Source of the DNA: an uncultured Bacilli bacterium
GTDB taxonomy: Bacteria; Bacillota_I; Bacilli_A; RF39; UBA660
Assembly: GCA_934101185.1 (NCBI GenBank)
Contig: CAKOQD010000002.1
Span: 1-64,000, forward strand
Direction of reading: 5' to 3'
Length of the DNA stretch: 64,000 nucleotides
Shown: positions 54,144 through 62,947 of the stretch, piece by piece
How the letters are laid out: every line of letters starts with the position of its first letter
How positions within the stretch are numbered: position 1 is the first letter of the stretch
Notes under the pieces: generated by a model
The model's database searches: none
Seen by the model: only the letters and a program-made list of their open reading frames with translations
Told to the model about the DNA's origin: nothing
Translations under genes and position numbers: made by a program

Positions 54144-54884
54144 ATGCCAACTAATAACGAAGAAACAAAAGAAACTAAAAAACAAGCACCTAAAAAAACA
54201 ACGAGTGCTAAAAAGACTACTAGCACAAAAACAACTACTACACCAAAGAAAACTACCACAACTAAAACAAGTACTGCTAAAAAAAGTACAACAACTAAAA
54301 AGACAACTACCAAAACTACAACAAAAAAAGATGAAACAGTAAAAAAACAAGCACCAAAAACAACTGCTAAAACTTCAACTAAAAAAACAACAAGTGCTAA
54401 AAAAACTACTACAGCACCTAAAAAAGAAGAGGTAAAAAAAGAAACTCCAAAGAAAGAAAATATAAAACAAGAACCAAAAGAAGAAAAGAAAGACTTTGTT
54501 GAAGAAGCAATGGATGTAGTAGAAAACATTATGGATACTAAAGATACAACAAACAAATATAAAGAAGATGACATAGCTAAAAACACAGCAGTATCTATTC
54601 TTGCATACCTTGGAATCCTAAGTTTAATTCCGTATTTCCTATGCAAAGATAGTAAATTTGCAATGTTCAATGCTAAACAAGGAGTAAACTTATTTATCCT
54701 TGAAGTAATTTGTGCACTTCTAGCAAACATTATTAATCTATTCACTCCATGGTGGATAGCAAGAGCAATAATTTATGTTGTATATTTAATATTCGTTCTA
54801 TTATCATTAATCGGAGTTATAAACGTATTAAATGGTAAAGCAAAAGAACTACCATATGTAAGTGCATTTAAATTTATAAAATAG
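54144..54884 (+). CDS. Lys/Thr-rich tail fused to DUF4870-like membrane domain
   Basis: 246 residues. Residues 1-105 are almost only Lys, Thr, Ala, Ser and Pro (repeats such as KKTTTAPKK, AKKTTS), like a histone H1 or AlgP tail. Residues 105-140 are acidic. Residues 140-246 have three membrane segments with AKNTAVSILAYLGILSLIPY and KFAMFNAKQGVNLFI, typical of DUF4870. The tail faces the cytoplasm and could bind DNA or other polyanions. Ribosome site GGGAGAGGT. Confidence 0.75.
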   Translation: MPTNNEETKETKKQAPKKTTSAKKTTSTKTTTTPKKTTTTKTSTAKKSTTTKKTTTKTTTKKDETVKKQAPKTTAKTSTKKTTSAKKTTTAPKKEEVKKETPKKENIKQEPKEEKKDFVEEAMDVVENIMDTKDTTNKYKEDDIAKNTAVSILAYLGILSLIPYFLCKDSKFAMFNAKQGVNLFILEVICALLANIINLFTPWWIARAIIYVVYLIFVLLSLIGVINVLNGKAKELPYVSAFKFIK

Positions 54885-54914
54885 ACTTTGACGTAAAAAC
54901 TCAAAGTTTTTTTT
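54885..54914 (+). terminator. rho-independent terminator
   Basis: ACTTTGA / TCAAAGT stem then T8. Confidence 0.75.
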
Positions 54915-54977
54915 ATTTGATTGTATAAAAAAAAATAATATGGTACAATACTTATATAAATAATAAAGGGTGATACT

Positions 54978-57803
54978 ATGAATTTTATAAAAAATAATTA
55001 TAAAAAAATAACTCCATTTGTAGTAATAATGTTAATAGCGATAATCTCGTATTCAGCTACACAATCATCATATGCCCAAACAACTACAAAAACGTTTACA
55101 AGACAAGAAATACAAGACATGATAGTATCCACTGCAACAAGTTACCTAAGAAACAACACATATTCAGACTACGATCAACATTCAATGGATGCATCATCTA
55201 CATATAATGGTTCATCAATTACAACATTCAACTGGAGAGACTTTAACATAACACCAGAAATGGTAAGTAGAACCAATAACTTCCATGATGACTGTAGTAG
55301 TTTCGTAACACAAGTATTAATAAACTCAATAGACTATGACTTCTCAAATTACTATAACTATACATCAAATACATTCTACTTATTTAAAAACTTTACTTAC
55401 ACACAGTCTAAGTCATCAAAAACGACATTTATCGAAGGCTATAAAAGAACAGGAAAAAGTATTTCAACATTCTTCTTCAATAAATTAGCAAACTCTATAG
55501 CAAACGTATCTAAAGGAACAGAATATAAAAATGATACAGACTTTGTAAACTATTATTATGAATTCACTGGAAGTGAAACAACATCTAAAAGAAATACTGT
55601 AATCTCAAGCGTTAAACAAAGACTACAAAAAGGAGACATCGTAGTATATAGACACACAACATCATCAGGAAGTGCTGGAGGACACGTTATGGTCTATGCC
55701 GGAGACTTCTACGACAACAATGGTACAAAAATGACTGGATTCATTCATTCAACAGGAAAAAGCTATGACTTTACAACAGAAACACTAAATAGAGATAAAT
55801 ATGCAGTACAAACAGGTACAATGACTGTTAAAATAGATGATATAATAAACGATACCAAAACAACATCATACATGATTCTAAGACCAATAAACTATTACTG
55901 CTCATCAAAAGATTCATGCAGTCTAACCGTACCAAACAATTCATTAGCAAGACCATCTATGAAAGAATTAAAAATAGAACAATACATATCAAAAGACAAT
56001 AAAGATATTTCAAAATACAACAGTGTCAATATTAATGATACACTTACATATAATTTAGATATAAAAAATATTAAAATAAACCCAATAAAAAACATTACAA
56101 TAACCGCAGAAACACCAAGCAATACAACCTATGTTAGTTGTAATAATGATTGTAAATATAACAACAATGAAATAACTTGGACACTAGGTAATAATAGTAA
56201 TATAACAAGCAATACATATAGTTATACAGTAAAAGTAGATAAACAAACAACAATTACTAATACAGGTTTTAAAATAAAAAATCCTGATAATACAATCCTT
56301 CAAATGAGTGAATTAAATACCAATATAAATCCAAGTATTAATAATGAACTAGATACTAATGTATTAACAAGTATAATAAAACTATCCCAAGAATTAAATA
56401 AAAATGGATATCTAACATACGGAACAAGTACAAACAATAACATTTATAAAACAGACATCACTACTATAAATGAAAATAATAAAGTAACAATCTCATCAGT
56501 AGACTATATAAAGTTCTTATACTACAATGCCTATGGAATAGACTTAAGTACCATGACAAAAGATAATATAAAAACATCACTATTTAATACTCAAAGCAGT
56601 CTATACTCTAGAAAAACTACTAATAGTGATGCTATATCACAAATGCTTGTACCAGGACTATATGGAGGAAGACTACTTAAAGGAAATGATAACAACGACC
56701 GTACAAGATTTATGGTACCAAGCGATCTTGAATTTGGAGACATAGTAACATTCTACACATCAAATGCAACTCTAATAAATATATATATCTATCTAGGTCA
56801 AGAAAATAACTATCCAACATTCTTAAGAATAGCAAGTGATAACACAATAACAAAACTAACAAACACATCAGCAGAAGAACTATTTAATTCACTATATGCT
56901 AAAAGTCTATTTGCAATATTTAGACCTACAAGATACTATGGAGTAACAATAACCCTACAAGACAATAATAAAAAAGATCATATAACCCTAGCTAAAAACA
57001 CAACCTATAGAAATCTACCAATAATAGAAAAAAAATACACTGTAACATATGAATATAACACAACACCTGATAATGAAAACAAAGAAAAAGATATAATTGA
57101 TGATATATTCGATGGATGGTATAAAGGCTCTACAAAAGTAGATGAAAAAACAACAATTACTGATCAAATGCCACATACACTAACAGCAAAATATACAAAT
57201 AAAGAAATAACATTACCAACACCAATAAAAAATGGGTTCAAGTTCTTAGGATGGTACAAAGACTCAACTCTACAAAATAAAGCATCACAAACTAATAAAT
57301 ATACACCACAAAGTGATATAACACTATATGCTAAATGGGAAGAAGAACAACCAGACCCATCACCAGAACCACCAAAAGAATTTGACATAACATCAGATGA
57401 ATTCACTATAAAAGATGGCTATATCTACTTAAAAGAAAATAATAAAGAGTTTACAAGCTATATAAATAAATTAAAATATGATAAATCATTTAACTATAAC
57501 TTAAAACTATATGATAACAATAAAGAAATAACAAATAATATAGTATTTACAGGATCTAAACTAAAAGCAATAGACAATGACACAGTAATAAAAGAATATA
57601 TAAACATTGTAAAAGGTGATGTTAATAAAACAGGAACAGTAACAATGGCAGACGTTATGAAACTAGTAGACTATCTATTTGATAACGACACGATGACTGA
57701 AGACTATAACCTAAAAGCAGGAGATGTCAATAATACTAACACAGTAACAATGGCCGATGTTATGAAACTAGTAGACTACATTCTAGAAGGAGGAGAACTA
57801 TGA
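54978..57803 (+). CDS. secreted amidase-like protein with dockerin
   Basis: 941 residues. Signal peptide or anchor (about 12-34). Residues 40-310: NlpC/P60-CHAP-like fold with Cys106 in FHDDCSSFVTQVL and a His in GGHVMVYAGDFY. Residues 325-450: DUF11-like beta domain. 455-655: a second, degenerate amidase-like unit. 660-795: two Flg_new/InlB-type repeats (FDGWYKGS, FKFLGWYKDS). C-terminus: type I dockerin with two calcium loops, GDVNKTGTVTMADVMKLVDY and GDVNNTNTVTMADVMKLVDY. Likely acts on peptidoglycan or surface peptides, docking to the product of the next gene, which it overlaps (ATGA). Confidence 0.8.
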   Translation: MNFIKNNYKKITPFVVIMLIAIISYSATQSSYAQTTTKTFTRQEIQDMIVSTATSYLRNNTYSDYDQHSMDASSTYNGSSITTFNWRDFNITPEMVSRTNNFHDDCSSFVTQVLINSIDYDFSNYYNYTSNTFYLFKNFTYTQSKSSKTTFIEGYKRTGKSISTFFFNKLANSIANVSKGTEYKNDTDFVNYYYEFTGSETTSKRNTVISSVKQRLQKGDIVVYRHTTSSGSAGGHVMVYAGDFYDNNGTKMTGFIHSTGKSYDFTTETLNRDKYAVQTGTMTVKIDDIINDTKTTSYMILRPINYYCSSKDSCSLTVPNNSLARPSMKELKIEQYISKDNKDISKYNSVNINDTLTYNLDIKNIKINPIKNITITAETPSNTTYVSCNNDCKYNNNEITWTLGNNSNITSNTYSYTVKVDKQTTITNTGFKIKNPDNTILQMSELNTNINPSINNELDTNVLTSIIKLSQELNKNGYLTYGTSTNNNIYKTDITTINENNKVTISSVDYIKFLYYNAYGIDLSTMTKDNIKTSLFNTQSSLYSRKTTNSDAISQMLVPGLYGGRLLKGNDNNDRTRFMVPSDLEFGDIVTFYTSNATLINIYIYLGQENNYPTFLRIASDNTITKLTNTSAEELFNSLYAKSLFAIFRPTRYYGVTITLQDNNKKDHITLAKNTTYRNLPIIEKKYTVTYEYNTTPDNENKEKDIIDDIFDGWYKGSTKVDEKTTITDQMPHTLTAKYTNKEITLPTPIKNGFKFLGWYKDSTLQNKASQTNKYTPQSDITLYAKWEEEQPDPSPEPPKEFDITSDEFTIKDGYIYLKENNKEFTSYINKLKYDKSFNYNLKLYDNNKEITNNIVFTGSKLKAIDNDTVIKEYINIVKGDVNKTGTVTMADVMKLVDYLFDNDTMTEDYNLKAGDVNNTNTVTMADVMKLVDYILEGGEL

Positions 57804-59725
57804 TAAAAAATATAAAATACCTACTATTTTTAGGACTATTTCTAATTCCATTAAATACAAATGCTGCATCAAGTAGTGTATCACTAAGCTGTCCATCAAC
57901 TGCAAACCCAGGAAATACCATAAGTTGCAACATATCAATGAAAACAACCGGAGCAGTAGCAAATGGAATATCATTAAAATATGATTTCACAAGTGGCTTA
58001 TCATACGATAGCTTTACCCCATCATCATCATTTACACCACTAAAAAGTACTGCAACTGGCTTTGCACTAAATGGTTCTGGTGGAGTACCATCATCAGTAT
58101 CAATCGGAACTTTAAGAGTAAAAATATCAAACTCAGTTAATGGAGGTCAAAGTTATAAAGTAACACTTAAATCAATAGACGTATCAACATATGATTCATC
58201 CACAAATAATTATGACGATTTATATCCGAACGATGCAACAGCGCAAATAAGAATAAAATCATCAAACAACAATTTATCAAGCTTATCAGTATCAGGACAT
58301 GAAATAAACTTCAATAAAAACACAACAACATATACATTAGAAACAACATCATCAAAAGTAACAGTAAGTGCAACAAAAGAAGATTCATATGCTACTATAT
58401 CTGGTACAGGAACAAAAAGCTTATCATATGGACTAAACACAATCAAAGTAGTAGTAACATCAGAAACAGGATCAAAGAAAACATACACAATAAACATAAC
58501 AAGAAAAGATACTAGATCAGATGATGCAAAACTATCATCATTAACAGTAAGTAATGCTAATATAAACTTTACACCTAATCAAACAATATATAATACATCA
58601 GTTGGATCAAGTATATCAAAAGTACAAATATCAGCTAAAACAAACAATGATAAAGCAACATTTACAACAGGATATGGTCCAAGAACAGTAAACCTATCAT
58701 ATGGACAAAATACATTCAAACTAATAGTAAAAAGTGAAAAAGGTAACACTAGAACATATACAATAAATATAACGAGAAAAGATACTAGATCATCAAATAA
58801 CAATCTATCAAGTCTATCAGTATCAGTAGGCAAAATAAATTTCAATAAAAATACAACAACATATAACATAGATACTAAAAACGATGTAACTAGTGCAACT
58901 ATAAGTGCAACACTTGAAGATCAAAAATCAACATTTGTAAGTGGATACGCTCCAAGAACAGTTTCTTTAAAAGAAGGATTCAACTCTTTCCAAATAAAAG
59001 TTAAAAATGAAAAAGGCACTATTAAAACATACACAATAAACATAACAAGAGAAGACGGAAAAAGTAGAAACAATAATCTAAAAGACTTAACACTTAGCAC
59101 TGGTAATATAACATTTGATAAAAATAATTTAAATTATAACGTAACAGTAGAATATGAAATAGAAAAACTAACAATAAATGCAACACCTGAAGATCAAAAA
59201 GCAAAAGTTACATATCAAAAAGAAAATACCTTAAAAGTTGGAGAAAACAAAATAACAATAACAGTCGAAGCAGAAAATAAAAGTACTAAAAACTATACAA
59301 TAACAGTAACTAGAAAAGAAGAAGGGAAAAAACTATCAAACGTAAGCAGTCTATCATCATTATACATTGATGGAAAACAAATAACTCTAAATGAAAATCA
59401 AACAGAGTATACATACCAAACAACACAAACAGCAGCAAACGTAAAAGCAACTCCTACAGATCCTAATGCAAACATCACAATAATAGGAAACAATAGTATA
59501 AAAGATGATAGTATAATACAAGTAATAGTAACAGCAGAAGATCAATCAACAACAATATATAAAATAAAAATAGAAAAAAAAGAAGATAAAAACAACACTT
59601 TGTTAATAATATTAATTCCAACTATAATAATAGTTATTGGTATAATAACATTTGCAATAATAACAAAAAACAAAAATAAAACAAAAGAAATAGACGCAAA
59701 TCTATTAAACTTAAATAGGAAATAG
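57800..59725 (+). CDS. cell-surface protein with cohesin-like domain and five cadherin-like repeats
   Basis: 641 residues. Signal peptide (about 1-23, ending NAA). Residues 24-155: cohesin-like beta sandwich (TANPGNTISCNISMKTTGAV; GTLRVKISNSV; SYKVTLKSIDVST). Residues 155-590: five cadherin-like (PF12733) repeats, each starting like NNNLSSLSVS and ending KTYTINITRKD. About 605-627: membrane anchor with Lys-rich cytoplasmic tail. A small scaffold that could hold the dockerin protein encoded upstream. Confidence 0.8.
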   Translation: MIKNIKYLLFLGLFLIPLNTNAASSSVSLSCPSTANPGNTISCNISMKTTGAVANGISLKYDFTSGLSYDSFTPSSSFTPLKSTATGFALNGSGGVPSSVSIGTLRVKISNSVNGGQSYKVTLKSIDVSTYDSSTNNYDDLYPNDATAQIRIKSSNNNLSSLSVSGHEINFNKNTTTYTLETTSSKVTVSATKEDSYATISGTGTKSLSYGLNTIKVVVTSETGSKKTYTINITRKDTRSDDAKLSSLTVSNANINFTPNQTIYNTSVGSSISKVQISAKTNNDKATFTTGYGPRTVNLSYGQNTFKLIVKSEKGNTRTYTINITRKDTRSSNNNLSSLSVSVGKINFNKNTTTYNIDTKNDVTSATISATLEDQKSTFVSGYAPRTVSLKEGFNSFQIKVKNEKGTIKTYTINITREDGKSRNNNLKDLTLSTGNITFDKNNLNYNVTVEYEIEKLTINATPEDQKAKVTYQKENTLKVGENKITITVEAENKSTKNYTITVTRKEEGKKLSNVSSLSSLYIDGKQITLNENQTEYTYQTTQTAANVKATPTDPNANITIIGNNSIKDDSIIQVIVTAEDQSTTIYKIKIEKKEDKNNTLLIILIPTIIIVIGIITFAIITKNKNKTKEIDANLLNLNRK

Positions 59726-59749
59726 TAAAAATTGCTATTTCCTTTTTTT
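59717..59749 (+). terminator. rho-independent terminator
   Basis: AGGAAATAG / CTATTTCCT stem then T6. Confidence 0.85.
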
Positions 59750-59798
59750 AAAAACTATTATATAATGAATATAGACATAAGAGTAGGGTGGTTAAAAT

Positions 59799-60737
59799 AT
59801 GCAAAATTATATAGAACAATTAAAGATAAAATACGATTACGACGATAAAACAATAAATGCACTAACTAAAATAATCCCTGCTTTAATAGACTATTATGGA
59901 ATAGAATATGAAGATACAATTCTAAAAGCAATAAACGATACAGAAATAATATGTTGTAATTCCTATCAAACAATATCAAAAATAAAAGAAGAAAAAAAAC
60001 TAACCCAAAAAACAGAAAACACTCAAATAAAAGACATAGAGTCTGAAGGTGCCTACCTTTCAAATATTAAAATAATTTATAACGAAATACAAAACAAATA
60101 TGAAATAATAAAACAAAATAGAAAAATAGTAATATCCCATACATACAATCTAGATTCACCAAAAGGGCTTGAAGTATTAATACTAAATATATGTAGAACA
60201 ATAAAAGCAGAAAACGAAGAATACACAGTAGACGGCAACACTTTAATTCAAAAAGAAGGTCTATCTGAAAGAACATATCAAATATCAATGGATGAAGAAA
60301 ATATAAACCTAGACTTATCACATGAAACAAATATAGGTATTCATATAGGTTCCTTATTATATGATACAGAACAAATAGAATCAATCATTCTAAAAGACAA
60401 ATATGACACCCATAAATATGATTATTTAAGACTAATAATAAAATACATAAAAGAAGTATTTGAACTAAAAGAAACTCTAAATGAAGAAGAACTATTAAAA
60501 AATAATGCTTTTAAAAACATATATCAAAACAAAAAACAATTCGAAGAACTATCAAATCAAATAGATGAATGCTTAAATATAGAACACGAAATGGTAATAT
60601 ATGCCATGAATAGAGAAGAAAAAGATAAATTAGAACAAATACTAAAAGAAACATTCGAAGAAAAAATGATCAAAGAATTAGTAATACTAAAAAAAGAATC
60701 AGACAAAATAAAAAGAGTTAAAACTCCTGAGTACTAA
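59799..60737 (+). CDS. hypothetical protein
   Basis: 312 residues, cytoplasmic, Glu/Lys/Ile-rich, with a helical N-terminal part, a beta-rich middle (KYEIIKQNRKIVISHTYNLD) and a helical, acidic C-terminus. Not recognised. GTAGGGTGGTT ribosome site. Converges with the radical SAM gene; their ends overlap in one terminator. Confidence 0.6.
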   Translation: MQNYIEQLKIKYDYDDKTINALTKIIPALIDYYGIEYEDTILKAINDTEIICCNSYQTISKIKEEKKLTQKTENTQIKDIESEGAYLSNIKIIYNEIQNKYEIIKQNRKIVISHTYNLDSPKGLEVLILNICRTIKAENEEYTVDGNTLIQKEGLSERTYQISMDEENINLDLSHETNIGIHIGSLLYDTEQIESIILKDKYDTHKYDYLRLIIKYIKEVFELKETLNEEELLKNNAFKNIYQNKKQFEELSNQIDECLNIEHEMVIYAMNREEKDKLEQILKETFEEKMIKELVILKKESDKIKRVKTPEY

Positions 60738-60762
60738 AATCAGGAATAAAACTCTTTTTTTG
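60712..60762. terminator. bidirectional terminator over two stop codons
   Basis: AAAGAGTT...TCCTGA / TCAGGA...AACTCTTT nested stem, T6 on the + side; it contains the ends of both convergent genes. Confidence 0.8.
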
Positions 60763-61608
60763 TGTACCATCCTCTTGAACAAAACAATTCCTAATACCTA
60801 AATCATAAGCATAATCAATCATTCTATAATACTCATCATTAGATAAAACACGATTAAGCTCATCAAACTCCAACTCTCTAATCGGTGTATATTGATTCAT
60901 TATACTAATAAAAATATCATCATGATACTTATCATATAAATAATCTATAATCTTAACAGAATCATCATAACAACCAGGCAACATTAAATGCCTTACAACA
61001 ACACCTTTTTTTATAATACCATCATCATCAAAAACAGGACTACCAACTTGTCTATACATCTCCTCAATCGCAGAACTAGCATACTTAAAATAATCAGGAC
61101 AACTAGAATACTTAACAGCAAGATCATTAGAATAATACTTAAGATCAGGTAAATAAACATCAACAATGCCATCAAGCATCTTAAGAGTAGATACATTCTC
61201 ATAACTACTAGTATTATAAACAATAGGAATACTAAGACCCTTTTTCTTTGCAAGAAGAAGTCCTTCACGTATCAAAGGAACATAATGAGTCGGAGTAACC
61301 AAATTAATATTAAGAGCACCTTTATTTTGTAAATCAATACAAATATCACTAAACTTAGAAACACTAATTTCCTTTCCAACACATTCACTACTAATCTCAT
61401 AATTTTGACAAAAAACACATCTTAAATTACAATTACTAAAAAATATAGCACCACTACCCAAATCTCCAGATATCGGAGGTTCCTCAAAAAAATGAAGAGC
61501 GGCACGAGCTATTTTTAATTTATTATTTGCTTTACAAAAGCCAATACTATTATTACGATTAACACCACATTCTCTTGGACATAACTTACAACATGAAAAA
61601 TAATCCAT
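60718..61608 (-). CDS. radical SAM protein, PflA-like
   Basis: About 297 residues. Radical SAM cluster motif in NCNLRCVFCQNYEIS, an N-terminal extra cysteine region CCKLCPRECGVNR typical of the PflA-like subgroup, and conserved SGDLGSGAIFFS and LPDLKYYS segments. Probably a glycyl-radical activase-like or related enzyme whose partner is not here. Start at 61608 after GGTGGTATT; a longer start at 61653 would add a hydrophobic stretch. Confidence 0.85.
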   Translation of the reverse strand: MDYFSCCKLCPRECGVNRNNSIGFCKANNKLKIARAALHFFEEPPISGDLGSGAIFFSNCNLRCVFCQNYEISSECVGKEISVSKFSDICIDLQNKGALNINLVTPTHYVPLIREGLLLAKKKGLSIPIVYNTSSYENVSTLKMLDGIVDVYLPDLKYYSNDLAVKYSSCPDYFKYASSAIEEMYRQVGSPVFDDDGIIKKGVVVRHLMLPGCYDDSVKIIDYLYDKYHDDIFISIMNQYTPIRELEFDELNRVLSNDEYYRMIDYAYDLGIRNCFVQEDGTQKKSFIPDFSTQEF

Positions 61609-61684
61609 AATACCACCAAAAAATATTATAACAAAAATGAATAAAAATAACAAAAAAATATCACTACATAAACAGGTGATAATA

Positions 61685-62455
61685 ATGAGTAAATATAAAG
61701 TAGATATAACAGGACTAAATACAAATAGTATTAAAGTCCTAACCCAAGAAGAAATGGAAGAACTATTTATAAAAATGCAACAAGGAGATCAAAATGCAAG
61801 AGATGAATTAATACATGGTAATCTAAAACTAGTACTATCAATTCTAAAAAGATTCAATAAAAAAGATGAAAACTTAGACGATCTCTTTCAAATTGGATGC
61901 ATTGGACTAATAAAAGCAATAGATAACTTTGATCTATCATACCAAGTAAAGTTCTCAACATATTGTGTTCCAATGGTAATGGGAGAAGTAAGAAGATACC
62001 TAAGAGATAACAATAGCATAAGAGTAAGCCGAAGTATAAAAGATACAGCCTATAAAATATTAAAACTAAAAGATGAACTAACTATAAAAAATGGAAAAGA
62101 ACCAACAGATGATGAATTAGCTAAACTATTAGAAATAGATAAAGCAGAACTAGCATTAGCACTAGATTCATTAAGACAACCAGTAAGCTTATTTGAACCA
62201 ATATACAATGATGGGGGAGACACTATCTATTTATTTGATCAAATTGAAGATAAAAAAAATAATAACGACCTAGACATCCGATTAGCGGTCAATAAAGCAA
62301 TAGAAAATCTAACAGAAAGAGAACAATACATAATAGATCAAAGATTCATAATAGGAAAAACCCAAATGGAAATAGCGCAAGAACTAGATATATCACAAGC
62401 ACAAATATCTAGAATAGAAAAAACAGCACTACAAAGAATAAGAAAACAACTATAA
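61685..62455 (+). CDS. sigG: sporulation sigma factor SigG
   Basis: Late forespore sigma factor. 256 residues: N-terminal KVDITGLNTNSIKVL (the SigG-specific start), region 2 LDDLFQIGCIGLIKAIDNFD and KFSTYCVPMVMGEVRRYLRD, region 4 KTQMEIAQELDISQAQISRI. It should drive the SASP and spoVA promoters seen here. Start at 61685 after AGGTGATAATA. It is not next to spoIIG genes. Confidence 0.95.
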   Translation: MSKYKVDITGLNTNSIKVLTQEEMEELFIKMQQGDQNARDELIHGNLKLVLSILKRFNKKDENLDDLFQIGCIGLIKAIDNFDLSYQVKFSTYCVPMVMGEVRRYLRDNNSIRVSRSIKDTAYKILKLKDELTIKNGKEPTDDELAKLLEIDKAELALALDSLRQPVSLFEPIYNDGGDTIYLFDQIEDKKNNNDLDIRLAVNKAIENLTEREQYIIDQRFIIGKTQMEIAQELDISQAQISRIEKTALQRIRKQL

Positions 62456-62549
62456 CAATATTAGACAATTTACAAACAAAATTAATGTATACAAAATACA
62501 TAAATAAGAACATATAAAAGTAAAACAAAATAAAAACATTGTCAAATAC

Positions 62550-62578
62550 TTGTATAAAACTACTAAAAGTAGTATATT
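62550..62578 (+). promoter_or_regulatory. candidate promoter of antitoxin RNA
   Basis: TTGTAT at 62550-62555, 17-nt spacer, TATATT at 62573-62578; reads toward the 3' end of the minus-strand toxin gene. Confidence 0.5.
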
Positions 62579-62585
62579 ATATATA

Positions 62586-62680
62586 AAGAAGCACGATCCT
62601 TGAACGTCGACTTCTTGTTGATTTCTAAGTTGTGACGTTTCCCTATATCAGAGAGACGTCATATTTATATTATTTTCACA
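62586..62680 (+). ncRNA. candidate antisense RNA of a type I toxin-antitoxin pair
   Basis: No coding frame. It contains GAAG...CTTC and a hairpin TGACGT / ACGTCA (about 62632-62660), followed by a T-rich stretch. Convergent with, and expected to overlap the 3' end of, the toxin transcript, as in TxpA/RatA or BsrG/SR4. Inferred; extent uncertain. Confidence 0.45.
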
Positions 62681-62685
62681 TTAAG

Positions 62686-62760
62686 CTATCTCATGATGTG
62701 AAATAATAATAAATATATAATTATAAGCAGGGAAAAAATTAGAAAATCTTTTTTACTCAT
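62686..62760 (-). CDS. candidate type I toxin, 24-residue membrane peptide
   Basis: MSKKDFLIFSLLIIIYLLLF then HIMR: charged N-terminus, one membrane helix, basic end. Ribosome site GTGAGGTGAT, promoter at 62823-62850 and a leader of about 55 nt in which CACT / AGTG could mask the ribosome site. Size and layout fit type I toxins of Firmicutes; no named family is certain. Confidence 0.6.
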   Translation of the reverse strand: MSKKDFLIFSLLIIIYLLLFHIMR

Positions 62761-62822
62761 AACTATCACCTCACTTTCTTAAAAAAGTAGTGAAGCCGAC
62801 GCCCAAAGATACGTGCAATATA

Positions 62823-62850
62823 AATATAGCAATAAATGTTTGTGTGTCAA
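62823..62850 (-). promoter_or_regulatory. promoter of the candidate toxin
   Basis: Minus strand TTGACA (62850-62845), 16-nt spacer, TATATT (62828-62823). Confidence 0.75.
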
Positions 62851-62947
62851 GTTTGTTGAGAGTAGAAAAAACTAACAAGAAATAGTACTTGAAAAAGTGC
62901 TATTTTTGTTATAGAATTAACTTATAAGAAACTATGGAGGTAAAACT

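Noticed and set aside
54095..54745. 216-codon open frame on the minus strand over the Lys/Thr-rich gene
   Set aside because: It is the mirror of the repetitive AAA/ACA/ACT codons: the product is a Val/Phe/Ser string with no ribosome site. The + strand gene has a strong site and a DUF4870-like domain.
60067..60384. Minus-strand hydrophobic frames across A-rich + strand genes (for example 60067-60384, 26129-26593, 18578-18985)
   Set aside because: They are complements of Lys/Glu/Asn/Ile codons, giving false Leu/Phe-rich frames, and have no ribosome sites.
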